Source: Sulfitobacter sp. CW3 (GTDB lineage Bacteria; Pseudomonadota; Alphaproteobacteria; Rhodobacterales; Rhodobacteraceae). Taken from it: a stretch of DNA of 64,000 nucleotides. Positions 9,247 to 18,450 of the stretch are shown here, in pieces. A program made the position numbers and the translations under genes. The notes beneath the pieces were generated by a model. That model was not told where the DNA came from, did no database searches, and was given only the letters and a program-made list of their open reading frames with translations. The stretch's first letter is position 1, and each line of letters opens with the position of its first letter. Location: assembly GCF_019392245.1 (NCBI RefSeq), contig NZ_JAHXRL010000006.1:165101-229100 (forward strand), given 5' to 3'.

Positions 9247-9321
9247 TGCAAGTTTCACCTTGCCTGCAAGTTTTTGCGATCTATTCTCATTCGCATGTTT
9301 GACATTTGCGAATAATTCGCA
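9247..9321. promoter_or_regulatory. Candidate Mur/Fur operators in the mur-sitA intergenic region
   Basis: The region holds a perfect 15-base palindrome, TGCGAATAATTCGCA (9307-9321, 7-1-7), and an imperfect site with TGCGA (9275-9279) and TCGCA (9291-9295). A CTTGCCTGCAAG palindrome (9259-9270) lies close to a further TGCAAG half. The TGCRAW...TTYGCA pattern resembles Mur-responsive sequences of alphaproteobacteria. Several sites between two divergent genes suggest joint control of mur and sitABCD. Confidence 0.65.
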
Positions 9322-9360
9322 TTTACATGTAGGCGACCCTCTTCGGGTAAGGAGGCTTTG

Positions 9361-10254
9361 GTGAGAAATTCTTTGTTAGCGACAGTTGCTGCGACGGTCA
9401 TGATGGCAGCAGCCCCCGTTTGGGCCGCCGATTTCAAGGTGGTGACGACCTTTACCGTCTTGGCAGATATGGCGCAGCAGGTGGCAGGGGATGCCGCCGA
9501 GGTGGTATCGATCACCAAGCCGGGTGCAGAAATTCACGGCTATGAACCGACCCCGCGCGATATCGTCGGGGCGGTCGATGCCGATCTGATTTTATGGAAC
9601 GGCCTTAATCTTGAACTGTGGTTCGAACAGTTCCTGTCAAATCTTGGCGATATCCCATCTGTGACTTTAACCGATGGCATCGACCCGATTTCGATCGCTA
9701 CCGGCGATTACGAGGGCAAGCCGAACCCGCATGCGTGGATGGGGCTCGATAATGCGCGGATCTATGTGGACAATATCGCGGCGGCCTTTGCGCAGTATGA
9801 TCCCGAGAATGCAGAGACCTACAAAGCCAATGCTGAACGGTACAAGGGCGAAATCCGCGATACGATCACCCCGTTGCGTGACCGCGTGGCGCAGATACCC
9901 GAGGACAAGCGGTGGTTGGTGTCATGCGAAGGCGCGTTCAGTTATCTTGCCCGTGATTTCGCCATGAAAGAGCTGTATCTGTGGCCAATGAACGCCGACC
10001 AGACAGGCACACCGCAGCAAGTGCGCAAAGTCATCGACGAAGTCCGCGCCAGTGATATTCCTGTCGTATTCTGCGAAAGTACCGTCAACACGTCGCCCGC
10101 CAAACAGATTGCGCGCGAAACCGGCGCGGCCTTTGGCGGGGTCTTGTATGTTGATAGCCTCAGCACGTCCGAAGGGCCGGTGCCCAGCTACCTCGATCTG
10201 CTGCGGGTGACATCGCAGACCATCGCGGACGGGCTGACTGAGAACTTGAAGTGA
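9361..10254 (+). CDS. sitA: Manganese/iron ABC transporter periplasmic binding protein
   Basis: Cluster A-I (ZnuA/PsaA/SitA type) metal-binding protein. It has a Sec signal (about 1-22, ending VWA), and four residues match the metal site: H59 (EIHGYEPT), H124 (NPHAWM), E190 (SCEGAF) and D265 (YVDSLS). A His-rich loop, as found in zinc-specific ZnuA, is absent, which favours Mn/Fe. The GTG at 9361 is chosen because GGAGG (9351-9355) lies five bases upstream; the in-frame TTG at 9358 is too close. It is the first gene of sitABCD. Confidence 0.9.
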   Translation: MRNSLLATVAATVMMAAAPVWAADFKVVTTFTVLADMAQQVAGDAAEVVSITKPGAEIHGYEPTPRDIVGAVDADLILWNGLNLELWFEQFLSNLGDIPSVTLTDGIDPISIATGDYEGKPNPHAWMGLDNARIYVDNIAAAFAQYDPENAETYKANAERYKGEIRDTITPLRDRVAQIPEDKRWLVSCEGAFSYLARDFAMKELYLWPMNADQTGTPQQVRKVIDEVRASDIPVVFCESTVNTSPAKQIARETGAAFGGVLYVDSLSTSEGPVPSYLDLLRVTSQTIADGLTENLK

Positions 10255-10267
10255 TCGGAATTGAGAT

Positions 10268-11164
10268 ATGAAAAACGCTGAAATCCAACATGATGCCGAA
10301 CATTTCGCGGCCCAAGACAGCGGTATCTCGGCCCATAACGTGACGGTGACCTACCGCAACGGCCACACGGCGCTGTATGACGCAAGCTTTGAAATCCCGC
10401 GCGGCACGATCACTGCGCTGGTGGGGGTGAACGGCGCGGGGAAATCCACGTTGTTCAAGGCCATCATGGGCTTTGTGCCCGCCGCCGCAGGCGAGATCAG
10501 GCTGCTGGGAAAAACGGTCCGCGAGGCCCTGCGCGAAAACCTTGTCGCCTATGTTCCCCAATCCGAGGAAGTCGATTGGGCCTTTCCGGTGCTGGTGCAG
10601 GACGTGGTGATGATGGGGCGTTACGGTCATATGGGTTTCCTGCGTCGTCCCAAAGCCGCAGATCACGCCGCGGTGGACCAGGCATTGCGCCGCGTAAACA
10701 TGACCGATTTCCGCAACCGCCAGATTGGCGAGCTGTCCGGCGGTCAACGCAAACGCGTCTTTCTGGCCCGCGCATTGGCCCAAGATGGCCGCGTGATCTT
10801 GTTGGACGAACCCTTTACCGGTGTGGATGTTAAAACCGAAGACCAGATCGTCGCGCTGCTGCGCGAATTGCGCGACGAAGGCCGGGTGATGCTGGTATCG
10901 ACCCATAACCTTGGCTCTGTGCCCGAATTTTGTGACCGCACCGTGTTGGTCAAGGGGACGGTCCTTGCCTACGGCCCGACTGAAACGGTCTTTACCCACG
11001 ACAACCTTGAACTGGCATTCGGCGGGGTGCTGCGTCACTTTACCCTTGGTGGCAGTGATCTGCATGACGATGATGATGGCCGCGAGCTGCGGATTATCAC
11101 CGACGACGAACGCCCCTTTGTCCACTACGGAGAGGCGCTGGCCAAGGGCGAGGACGACAAATGA
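10268..11164 (+). CDS. sitB: Manganese/iron ABC transporter ATP-binding protein
   Basis: ATPase of the SitABCD importer, 298 residues. Walker A is GVNGAGKST (about 53-61). A Q-loop lies in [10 protein letters not shown], a metal-importer-type sequence. The signature is LSGGQRKR, Walker B is [12 protein letters not shown], and the switch His is in VSTHNLG. About 40 C-terminal residues beyond the core are acidic and His-containing ([10 protein letters not shown]). It begins 13 bases after sitA and its end overlaps sitC by ATGA. Confidence 0.92.
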   Translation: MKNAEIQHDAEHFAAQDSGISAHNVTVTYRNGHTALYDASFEIPRGTITALVGVNGAGKSTLFKAIMGFVPAAAGEIRLLGKTVREALRENLVAYVPQSEEVDWAFPVLVQDVVMMGRYGHMGFLRRPKAADHAAVDQALRRVNMTDFRNRQIGELSGGQRKRVFLARALAQDGRVILLDEPFTGVDVKTEDQIVALLRELRDEGRVMLVSTHNLGSVPEFCDRTVLVKGTVLAYGPTETVFTHDNLELAFGGVLRHFTLGGSDLHDDDDGRELRIITDDERPFVHYGEALAKGEDDK

Positions 11165-12036
11165 TCGAGCTGCTGCTAGAGCCGTTCGGCTACGGCTATA
11201 TGTTCAACGCCATGTGGGTGTCGGCCATGGTCGGCGCGGTCTGTGCGTTTCTGTCCTGTTATCTGATGCTGAAAGGCTGGTCGCTGATCGGCGACGCGCT
11301 TAGCCACTCGGTCGTGCCCGGTGTGGCAGGGGCCTATATGCTGGGCCTCCCCTTTGCGCTTGGCGCTTTTGCGGCGGGCGGATTGGCTGCGGGGGCGATG
11401 TTGTTTCTGTCGGGGCGGTCCGGTCTCAAGATCGACGTGATCATCGGGATCATCTTTACGTCCTTTTTCGGGCTTGGCCTGTTCATGGTGTCGCTGTCGC
11501 CCATGTCGGTCAGTATCCAGACCATCATCATGGGTAATATTCTGGCCATCGCCCCGTCCGACATCATTCAGCTGGCGATCATCGGGGTGGTTTGCCTGAC
11601 GGTCCTGCTGCTGAAGTGGAAAGACCTGATGGTCACGTTTTTTGACGAAAACCACGCGCGGTCTATCGGGCTGAAGCCGGATCTGTTGAAGGCGATCTTC
11701 TTTATGTTGCTGTCTGCTGCTGTTGTGGCCGCGATGATGACGGTGGGTGCGTTTCTGGTGATTGCGATGGTCGTCACCCCCGGTGCCACGGCCTATCTGC
11801 TATGCGACCGGTTTCCGCGTCTGATCATCGTGTCGGTGATCATTGGTACGCTCACAGGGTTTCTGGGGGCTTATGCCAGCTATTTCCTGGACGGTGCGAC
11901 GGGCGGCGTGATTGTTACGCTCCAGACCGCCATTTTCCTCGCGGCCTTTGTGTTTGCCCCTAAACACGGCGTACTGGCCGCGCGGCGCAAGGCGGCACAG
12001 GCGTTGCGGTCCTTGCGAGACGAGGTGCCATCATGA
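11161..12036 (+). CDS. sitC: Manganese/iron ABC transporter permease (first)
   Basis: Integral membrane permease of the ABC-3 family (ZnuB/SitC), 291 residues with about eight predicted hydrophobic segments. Typical motifs are [21 protein letters not shown] near the N-terminus and [11 protein letters not shown] near residue 200. The start overlaps sitB and the stop overlaps sitD, both as ATGA. It is probably one half of a heterodimeric channel with SitD. Confidence 0.92.
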   Translation: MIELLLEPFGYGYMFNAMWVSAMVGAVCAFLSCYLMLKGWSLIGDALSHSVVPGVAGAYMLGLPFALGAFAAGGLAAGAMLFLSGRSGLKIDVIIGIIFTSFFGLGLFMVSLSPMSVSIQTIIMGNILAIAPSDIIQLAIIGVVCLTVLLLKWKDLMVTFFDENHARSIGLKPDLLKAIFFMLLSAAVVAAMMTVGAFLVIAMVVTPGATAYLLCDRFPRLIIVSVIIGTLTGFLGAYASYFLDGATGGVIVTLQTAIFLAAFVFAPKHGVLAARRKAAQALRSLRDEVPS

Positions 12037-12899
12037 TCGAGACATTGCTGTTTCCGTTTCAATTTCCATTCATGCAAAACGCATTCTGGATTATTCTGCT
12101 GGTCGGCCCACCCACGGCATTGCTGTCGTGCTTTCTGGTGCTGAAAGGCTGGGCGCTGATGGGCGATGCTGTCAGCCACGCGGTGCTGCCGGGGGTGGTA
12201 CTGGCTTGGATCACGGGCATACCGCTGATCATCGGGGCCTTTGCCGCGGGCATGTCCTGCGCATTGCTGACCGGATACCTAAGCCATAACAGCCGGATCA
12301 AACAGGACACCGTGATGGGGGTCGTGTTCTCGGGGATGTTTGGCATTGGCATCATCATGTACACGTCGATTTCGACCAACCAGCATCTGGATCACATCCT
12401 GTTCGGCAACATGTTGGGGGTGGGCCCGCAAGACCTATGGACCGCTGGCATTATATCGGTCTTTGTGACGGCGTTTATGGTCCTGAAATGGAAAGACCTG
12501 CTGTTGCACGCCTTTGATCCGGCCCAAGCGCAGGCCAGCGGTTTGCGCACCGATCTGTTGCACTATGGTTTACTTGCGGTGCTGTCGTTGACCATCGTGG
12601 CGACCCTGACGGCGACGGGGCTGATCCTTGCTGTTGCCTTATTGGTGACACCGGGTGCGATCGCATTTTTGCTGGTTCGCAGCTTTGGCCCGATGCTGAT
12701 TGTGTCGGTTGCGGTGTGCACTGTGTCGATGTTTGCGGGCACCTACCTTAGCTTTTTCATCGACAGCGCGCCGGCACCTACAATCGTTTTGATCCTCACG
12801 GCGGTGTTTGTCGCGGCCTTCGTTAACCGTCTTTACGCCACGCATAAAGCATCACGGATCTCAGGGGACGCAGCGGCAAACGGGCTTGATGTCGGGTAA
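12033..12899 (+). CDS. sitD: Manganese/iron ABC transporter permease (second)
   Basis: Second ABC-3 family permease, 288 residues, homologous to SitC along its length (LKGWALMGDAVSHAVLPGVV; LLVTPGAIAFLL). It is the last gene of the operon, coupled to sitC by an ATGA overlap. No clear rho-independent terminator was found directly after it. Confidence 0.92.
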   Translation: MIETLLFPFQFPFMQNAFWIILLVGPPTALLSCFLVLKGWALMGDAVSHAVLPGVVLAWITGIPLIIGAFAAGMSCALLTGYLSHNSRIKQDTVMGVVFSGMFGIGIIMYTSISTNQHLDHILFGNMLGVGPQDLWTAGIISVFVTAFMVLKWKDLLLHAFDPAQAQASGLRTDLLHYGLLAVLSLTIVATLTATGLILAVALLVTPGAIAFLLVRSFGPMLIVSVAVCTVSMFAGTYLSFFIDSAPAPTIVLILTAVFVAAFVNRLYATHKASRISGDAAANGLDVG

Positions 12900-13802
12900 A
12901 AATCGCGATGACCTTTCGACCATTCGCAACCCCTGATCGGTCTCCATTTTTTGGGAAGGGTCTGGCGCGGTTTCGAACGGCAGGTAGGTCGGATTACTTT
13001 GGGTTGAGCGAATTTTCGCCGCAATACCTAAGGCTGTTATATAGGCCCTTGATTAATCGTGCAGAGCCTCGCTTTAGGGCACCTTTTCGGCGTATTCTTG
13101 CATGTGTTTCTAATTACTAAATGAATCGAGATGCTCGCGAATCGCGGTGGCAGATGATTCGTCGAGAATGAGGCGTTTCGTTTGGATTTAGTAAACAAAT
13201 GGTTAATTTTATTTCCATTGGTTCCTAATTTTGAGCATTACTCCAAAAAAAATGGCAGAAATTTGCCTCTAGTTTACGTAGGGTCAATTGTTTCAAATAC
13301 CGACACAGTAAGGCTGCCGAATTAACTTCTTGCAAGGGGCCATGCTGGTTTTCTTCAATGTTTCATAATCTTAACGCCGGTGCGGTCTAAGCGGCTCCGA
13401 AACAATAGACACCCATAAGCTGTACCGGTGCTTAAAAACTCCCCCGAAAAATGGCGTAAACGCGGCGTTTCGTTTACTTGTTATGGTAATTTTCCCTTCT
13501 CGGAATGGCGCGGTGCGGCTATCGATTAGATGCCCAACTGGGGGGCAAAGTCTGTAGGTCACGGGGGCGACCGCATTGAACGCGTACTGGTTTGTACGGG
13601 ATAGATGTGTTCGTCGCGCTACTAAGTTGTCGAATATAATACCGGTCTTTTTACGGCCAGGTTAAGTCGCTTGCGGCTTGTCATCCCTTCAAGCGGGCCA
13701 AGGTTCACTGTGCGTCGTCGTTCGACCGTCAGAGTGCGCTCTTGGGTCTATTGTGTTTACCGCATCTGCGGTCCGTCTGTCTGGCGGTTGAAGGAGAAAA
13801 AG
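12900..13802. other. Long gene-poor, AT-richer region
   Basis: About 900 bases with no convincing gene on either strand. The middle (about 13090-13300) is clearly AT-richer than the flanks and has many stop codons. It may hold the promoter and leader of the RTX/Hint gene downstream, or be the remains of older genes. The open frames crossing it are short, Arg/Pro/Ser-rich and have no recognisable domain. Confidence 0.5.
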
Positions 13803-14090
13803 ATGAACAGGTCTGAAAATACCGGGATGTCTAACGCACGCATGGCATCAACCGAACCGGTGCGCAGCAACGCGGGCAGGGCGGACGATCTTTTACCTTT
13901 ATGTCGCCACAATCGGATCAAATCCCTACCACAAATTGGCTCTATCAAGGCGTTAGGCGGCTCATTTTTGGCACGCCATTTCGCAAGACTAATAAAGAAA
14001 GTTTTTTTACGGCCATTAGCTGCCGGCCTCGGGGACTTCCCTCGGTCGCGCAGCGAGATTGAACACGGCCCCGGCCGCGGGTTGAGCTAA
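13803..14090 (+). CDS. Hypothetical small protein (doubtful)
   Basis: A possible 95-residue protein. The only support is a good ribosome binding site (AAGGAG about seven bases before the ATG at 13803) and an open frame. The product is basic, with one amphipathic stretch near residues 54-76 (SFLARHFARLIKKVFLRPLA) and no domain I recognise. The frame is open further upstream to 13671, but without a better start. It lies 80 bases before the RTX/Hint gene. It could equally be chance coding in the leader of that gene. Confidence 0.3.
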   Translation: MNRSENTGMSNARMASTEPVRSNAGRADDLLPLCRHNRIKSLPQIGSIKALGGSFLARHFARLIKKVFLRPLAAGLGDFPRSRSEIEHGPGRGLS

Positions 14091-14170
14091 TTACGGTTCG
14101 CCCGACATCGGGCATTTAGTGATTTGAGGCGCACCGCACATGCCTCACCAGTATTTTGGAGACGACAGAC

Positions 14171-17023
14171 ATGACATTTTTCCTCGGAAGCCTACTGAGT
14201 ATGTATTCAGGGTCCAAGAGCGGCTCTACAAGCTCCACCGGTTCCACAAGCAGTAAAGACGGCATTGTTGAGGGGACGGGTAAGGGTGACCTGATCAACA
14301 CAGCCTACACGGGCGATCCGAACGGTGACCGGGTCGATGCAAATGATGCCGTCCTTGGAAATATTGGTTCTGACGACGATATTATCTTGGGCCGCGGTGG
14401 GGACGACACCATTTTGGCCGGTGACGGAAACGATACCGTGCTGGGCGGTTCGGGCGACGACAGTATTCTGGGCCAGGACGGGAACGACGTTCTGTTCGGC
14501 GACGCCGGTGTTGCAGCCACCGGAACTGCGCCGCGCGAAAGCTTTGAGTGGTCCAAGGCACCGGATCCCAGCGGCGACGGCACAGCCATCGACGAAGATG
14601 ACAACCTCAAGGCGGGCTTTGTGCAAAACACGGGCACCGTCAATGTGACATTCGAATTGAAGTCGTTTTCGCCCGACAAGAACGCCCATCAGGAATACAC
14701 AGCCGACAATCAGAATATTAATGGCATTGTCGGTGACAGCAGCGGTGTGAACAAGAACAGCGCATTCGAGTCCTTCGCCAACAAATCCGGTGAAACTGCC
14801 TTTTCTCTGAAGTTTGACACCGAAGTTGATAATGTTTCGTTTAATATCAACGATATCGACAACAGTGGTGCCGTTAAAATCATCGCTTACGACGCGGCCG
14901 GGAACAAGCTTGATGTCGATCTGACAGGCGGATCCTGTGTCGAGCTAAGCAGCTCTGGCAACGTGTATCTGGCGAAAAGCAAGGGCGGCGACGAAGAGGC
15001 GGACGGGTCCAAATATTCGGTGAATGTTTCGATCGACGGCCCCGTGTCGCGGATCGAATTTGTCCACACCGGATCCACTTGCGGTAACTCGGGCATTAAC
15101 GTGACGGATGTCTTTTTCGACAATCCGGCCACGTTCATCATCGACGACACCTCCATGGGCGATGATACCATTCATGGCGGCGAAGGTGACGACCTTATCT
15201 TTGGCGACAGCGGCAACGCACCGGCAACTGTGCGCGAAAACTTTGAGTGGGAAGGTGTTACCGACCGCCAGATCGACAATGGATTTACCCAAGATACCGG
15301 CAATGTCACTGTCAAGTTTTCGCAGGTTATCGACACGGGCAACCACGCGGCCGATGCATCAACGGCCCAGCTAAACACCACCGGTGTTATCTCGAACGGG
15401 GATCCGGTTGATGACAACAGCTCGCTCCAATCCGTCACGCATGGCAAGGGCAACACGGGCCAGTTCCAATGGGAATTCTCGGATCCGGTGGCGAATGTTT
15501 CGTTCAACATCAACGACCTGGATTATGACGGTATCGTCAAGGTCGAAGCCTATGATCTGAGCGGCAACCTGATCAAAGTGGACCTGACCAGTGGCTCAGG
15601 CATAACACTGTACGACAATGATGCGGCACCCGGCTATGACACGGCAGACAGCAAGGGCGGCGGCGGAAGTGTGGATTCCACCAAATACACAGTGAATGTC
15701 AGCATTCCCGGCCCTGTGTCCCGTATCGTTTTGACCCACAGCCAAGACGGCCACAACAATTCGGGCATTAACGTGACCGAAATGTACTATGACACGTCCA
15801 TTGGTCCAGTTACGCCCGGTACCGAGGGTGGCGATGACGTCATCACCGGTGATGCAGGCAATGACACGATCTATGGCGAAGGTGGCGACGATTCCATCGA
15901 TGGCGGTGCGAACGACGACTATATCGAAGGCAACAACGGTGACGACACCATCGCGGGTGGCAGCGGTAATGACACCATCTATGGTGACACGCCGGGCGCT
16001 GCACCTGCCCTAGCGGCGGCGACGCTTCGCACTGCGGTCGCTGCGACCAGCAGTGCCGGTGCCGGGAACGATTCCATCATGGGCGGTGCTGGCGATGATG
16101 TTATCGACGGCGGCGCAGGCAACGACACCATTCGCGGCGAGGCTGGCAATGACAGCATGCGCGGCGGTGACGACGAGGATCTGTTCCTTGACGTGAACGG
16201 TGGCGATACCATCGACGGTGGTTCCGGCCCGCTCGCGACCGACTATGACGTGATTGATCTGACTGGATCGCTGAATGGTGGCAGTTACCGCCTTGAGAAC
16301 CTGCGCGGCGATACGGATGCTGGCGACAGCGTCGACGACGGCAGCCGCAACGATGGTCAGGACGGTACAATCGTATTTACCGATGCGGCTGGCAAGGAAA
16401 CCGGCCGTCTGGATTTCACCAACATCGAAAGCATCGTGCCGTGCTTTACGCCGGGCAGCTTGATCGCGACGGCAAAAGGCCAGCGCCGGGTCGAAGACCT
16501 GCAACCGGGTGACATGATCATCACGCGCGATAACGGGTTGCAGGAAATCGCATGGGTCGGCCAAAGATCTTTGACGCAAAAGGATTTCATCCGGCGGCCA
16601 GAGCTGAAACCGGTGCTGATCAAGGCGGGATCACTGGGTGAAGACATGCCAGAGCGTGATATCATGGTGTCGCCAAACCACCGGATGCTGATCGCGGACA
16701 AAGGGGTGTCGATGTATTTCGACGAACCCGAAGTTCTGGCCGCTGCCAAACATCTGGTCGGCAAAGACGGGATCAGCCACGTGGACGTGCCCGAAACGAG
16801 CTATATCCACTTTATGTTCGAGCGCCACGAGGTTGTGCTGTCGGACGGTACCTGGACAGAAAGCTTTTACCCTGGCGATTACACGATCGACGGTTTGGGA
16901 TCGGATCAGCGGGACGAGATTCTAACGCTATTCCCCGAGCTTGAGACCGAAATGGGCATCAAGAACTACCGGACCGCCCGTCCTACGGTCAAAAAGTACG
17001 AAGCCAAGCTGCTGTTTAGCTAA
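14171..17023 (+). CDS. RTX-repeat and Hint-domain exported protein with internal duplication
   Basis: A 950-residue acidic protein. After a Ser/Gly/Thr-rich start come RTX calcium-binding nonapeptides (about 60-110; for example GNDTVLGGSGDDSILG), then two related domains of about 190 residues (about 123-318 and 356-541). A second RTX block (about 555-610) and a third (about 635-680) follow, and then a C-terminal Hint domain. The Hint domain begins PCFTPGSLIAT (Cys758), with DLQPGDMIITRDNG and VSPNHRM (His837). There is no Sec signal, as expected for type I secretion, but no type I exporter genes are in the window. The frame opens at TTG 14156; the ATG at 14171 is preferred because GGAG precedes it. 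Probably an exported, calcium-folded protein with an autoprocessing domain; its role is unknown. Confidence 0.88.
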   Translation: MTFFLGSLLSMYSGSKSGSTSSTGSTSSKDGIVEGTGKGDLINTAYTGDPNGDRVDANDAVLGNIGSDDDIILGRGGDDTILAGDGNDTVLGGSGDDSILGQDGNDVLFGDAGVAATGTAPRESFEWSKAPDPSGDGTAIDEDDNLKAGFVQNTGTVNVTFELKSFSPDKNAHQEYTADNQNINGIVGDSSGVNKNSAFESFANKSGETAFSLKFDTEVDNVSFNINDIDNSGAVKIIAYDAAGNKLDVDLTGGSCVELSSSGNVYLAKSKGGDEEADGSKYSVNVSIDGPVSRIEFVHTGSTCGNSGINVTDVFFDNPATFIIDDTSMGDDTIHGGEGDDLIFGDSGNAPATVRENFEWEGVTDRQIDNGFTQDTGNVTVKFSQVIDTGNHAADASTAQLNTTGVISNGDPVDDNSSLQSVTHGKGNTGQFQWEFSDPVANVSFNINDLDYDGIVKVEAYDLSGNLIKVDLTSGSGITLYDNDAAPGYDTADSKGGGGSVDSTKYTVNVSIPGPVSRIVLTHSQDGHNNSGINVTEMYYDTSIGPVTPGTEGGDDVITGDAGNDTIYGEGGDDSIDGGANDDYIEGNNGDDTIAGGSGNDTIYGDTPGAAPALAAATLRTAVAATSSAGAGNDSIMGGAGDDVIDGGAGNDTIRGEAGNDSMRGGDDEDLFLDVNGGDTIDGGSGPLATDYDVIDLTGSLNGGSYRLENLRGDTDAGDSVDDGSRNDGQDGTIVFTDAAGKETGRLDFTNIESIVPCFTPGSLIATAKGQRRVEDLQPGDMIITRDNGLQEIAWVGQRSLTQKDFIRRPELKPVLIKAGSLGEDMPERDIMVSPNHRMLIADKGVSMYFDEPEVLAAAKHLVGKDGISHVDVPETSYIHFMFERHEVVLSDGTWTESFYPGDYTIDGLGSDQRDEILTLFPELETEMGIKNYRTARPTVKKYEAKLLFS
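14537..15794 (+). repeat. Two diverged copies of a ~190-residue domain inside the RTX/Hint gene
   Basis: Copy 1 covers about 14537-15125 and copy 2 about 15236-15794. Both open with E(S/N)FEW and share VSFNINDxDxxGxVK, AYDxxGNxxxVDLT, a DSKGG or KSKGG stretch, KYxVNVSIxGPVSRI, and NSGINVTxxxxD at the end. The copies are clearly related but diverged, so the duplication is old. A short RTX segment (GDDTIHGGEGDDLIFGD) separates them. Confidence 0.85.
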
Positions 17024-17068
17024 ATCCAGATTTAGGCCCGCTGATATTGGGGGGCTGCGGCTATATTA

Positions 17069-17102
17069 ACCGGGGTGCAGGGTAATCTCTGCGCCCCGGT
17101 TT
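17069..17102 (+). terminator. Terminator hairpin after the RTX/Hint gene
   Basis: AACCGGGGTGCAG and CTGCGCCCCGGTT form a 13-bp stem (one G-T pair) around GGTAATCT. Only a short T tract follows, but the stem is very stable and lies 45 bases after the stop codon. Confidence 0.75.
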
Positions 17103-17244
17103 GCATTAGATATATGCGTTTGAGTACAAGTTGGCGCAAATGCGTTGTTGCTTGTCCGAATGAAAGTATTAACCTGCCGTTTAGATCGTCGAAAACGCCG
17201 CACGCTGCGAGAGTTTTCGAACGATCACTCTGGGAGGAGAAAAT

Positions 17245-18375
17245 ATGACGGACAAAACAAACATTAACCGGCGTTCTTTTCTAACGAAATCCGCCGTTGC
17301 TGGCGGCGCTGCTGCTGGCGGTATGCTGGCTGCACCTGCTGTGCTTGCGCAAGCGCCGATCGTGATCAAGATGCAGACATCGTGGAATGATGCCAACATC
17401 TGGCAGGATTTTGCGCGCGACTATGCAACCCGCGTCGAAGAAATGTCGGGTGGGCGCCTTAAGGTTGACGTTCTGCCAGCCGGTGCTGTTGTTGCCGCAT
17501 TCCAGGTGCTGGACGCGGTAAACGACGGTCTGATTGATGCCGCACACTCTGTGCCTGTTTACTGGTACGGCAAAAACAAAGCGGCGTCGTTGTTCGGCAC
17601 GGGCCCTGTTTTCGGCGGCTCTGCAACAACCATGCTGTCGTGGTTCTATGAAGGCGGCGGTCAGGCACTGTACAACGAATTGACCCAAGACGTTATGGGT
17701 CTTGATGTCGTTGGCTACATGGGCTTCCCGATGTTTGCACAGCCCTTTGGTTGGTTCAAAGAAGAAGTGAACAGCGTCGCGGACTTGCAAGGCTTTAAGT
17801 ATCGCACAGTTGGCCTTGCGGCTGATCTGATGGCCAAACTTGGCATGTCGGTGGCACAGCTGCCCGGCGGCGAGATTGTTCCCGCGATGGAGCGTGGCGT
17901 GATCGACGCGTTCGAGTTTAACAACCCATCGTCGGACAAGGATTTTGGCGCGCAGGACGTTGCCAAGAACTACTATCTGTCTTCGTATCACCAGGCGTCT
18001 GAAAGCTTTGAATTCCTGTTCTCCAAGACCTTCTTGGAAGATCTGGATCCTGATCTTCAGGCCATCTTGAAATATGGTGTCGAAGCGGTATCGACCGCGA
18101 ACACAGCCAAAGCGATGAACCGGTATTCTGCGGATCTGCAGTTCTTGCAGAACGATGCAGGCGTAAACGTGCGCCGCACTTCCAAGGAAATCTTGGACGC
18201 GCAGCTCAAGGCATGGGACGAGCTGATTCCGGAACTGGAATCGGATCCGTTCATGAAGAAATGTCTCGACAGCCAGCGTGACTGGGTCAGCCGTGTGTCT
18301 TACTACGAGCTGATGAACTCGCCTGACTACGGGTTGGCTTACGAGCACTACTTCCCCGGCAAAATCCAGCTTTGA
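17245..18375 (+). CDS. dctP: TRAP transporter substrate-binding protein, DctP family
   Basis: Periplasmic receptor of a TRAP importer, 376 residues. The N-terminus is a twin-arginine signal (NRRSFLTKS, then an Ala/Gly-rich hydrophobic stretch ending VLAQA). The mature protein has the DctP fold, and its layout (GLIDAAHSVPVYWYGKN, then FEFNNPSSDKDFG) resembles the TakP or mannitol/chloroaromatic branch that binds 2-oxo or hydroxy acids. The substrate is not certain. GGGAGGA lies upstream of the ATG. It heads an operon with dctQ, dctM, an amidase and a hydroxyacid dehydrogenase. A hairpin follows the stop codon. Confidence 0.9.
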   Translation: MTDKTNINRRSFLTKSAVAGGAAAGGMLAAPAVLAQAPIVIKMQTSWNDANIWQDFARDYATRVEEMSGGRLKVDVLPAGAVVAAFQVLDAVNDGLIDAAHSVPVYWYGKNKAASLFGTGPVFGGSATTMLSWFYEGGGQALYNELTQDVMGLDVVGYMGFPMFAQPFGWFKEEVNSVADLQGFKYRTVGLAADLMAKLGMSVAQLPGGEIVPAMERGVIDAFEFNNPSSDKDFGAQDVAKNYYLSSYHQASESFEFLFSKTFLEDLDPDLQAILKYGVEAVSTANTAKAMNRYSADLQFLQNDAGVNVRRTSKEILDAQLKAWDELIPELESDPFMKKCLDSQRDWVSRVSYYELMNSPDYGLAYEHYFPGKIQL

Positions 18376-18402
18376 CCGCATAGGTCAGTGTAAAGAAACG
18401 AG

Positions 18403-18430
18403 CCTCGGCATTTTTTGTGCCGGGGTTCTT
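18403..18430 (+). terminator. Intercistronic hairpin between dctP and dctQ
   Basis: CCTCGGCA (18403-18410) pairs with TGCCGGGG (18418-18425) around TTTTTTG, followed by TTCTT. Located inside an operon, it probably acts as an attenuator or mRNA-stabilising structure that keeps dctP mRNA more abundant than the membrane subunits. Confidence 0.7.
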
Positions 18431-18450
18431 ACGCGCAGTAAGGGAACACC

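Noticed and set aside
10160..11125. 321-codon minus-strand frame opposite sitB
   Set aside because: Product is His/Gln-rich without domain features and lies fully antisense to a certain ABC ATPase gene.
14171..16200. Repetitive GGCGACGAC-like DNA in the RTX gene as a possible CRISPR or satellite array
   Set aside because: The repeats are in frame and encode GGxGxD calcium-binding nonapeptides.
17281..18381. 366-codon minus-strand frame opposite dctP
   Set aside because: Long only because of GC-rich codon bias; no domain, and dctP is certain.
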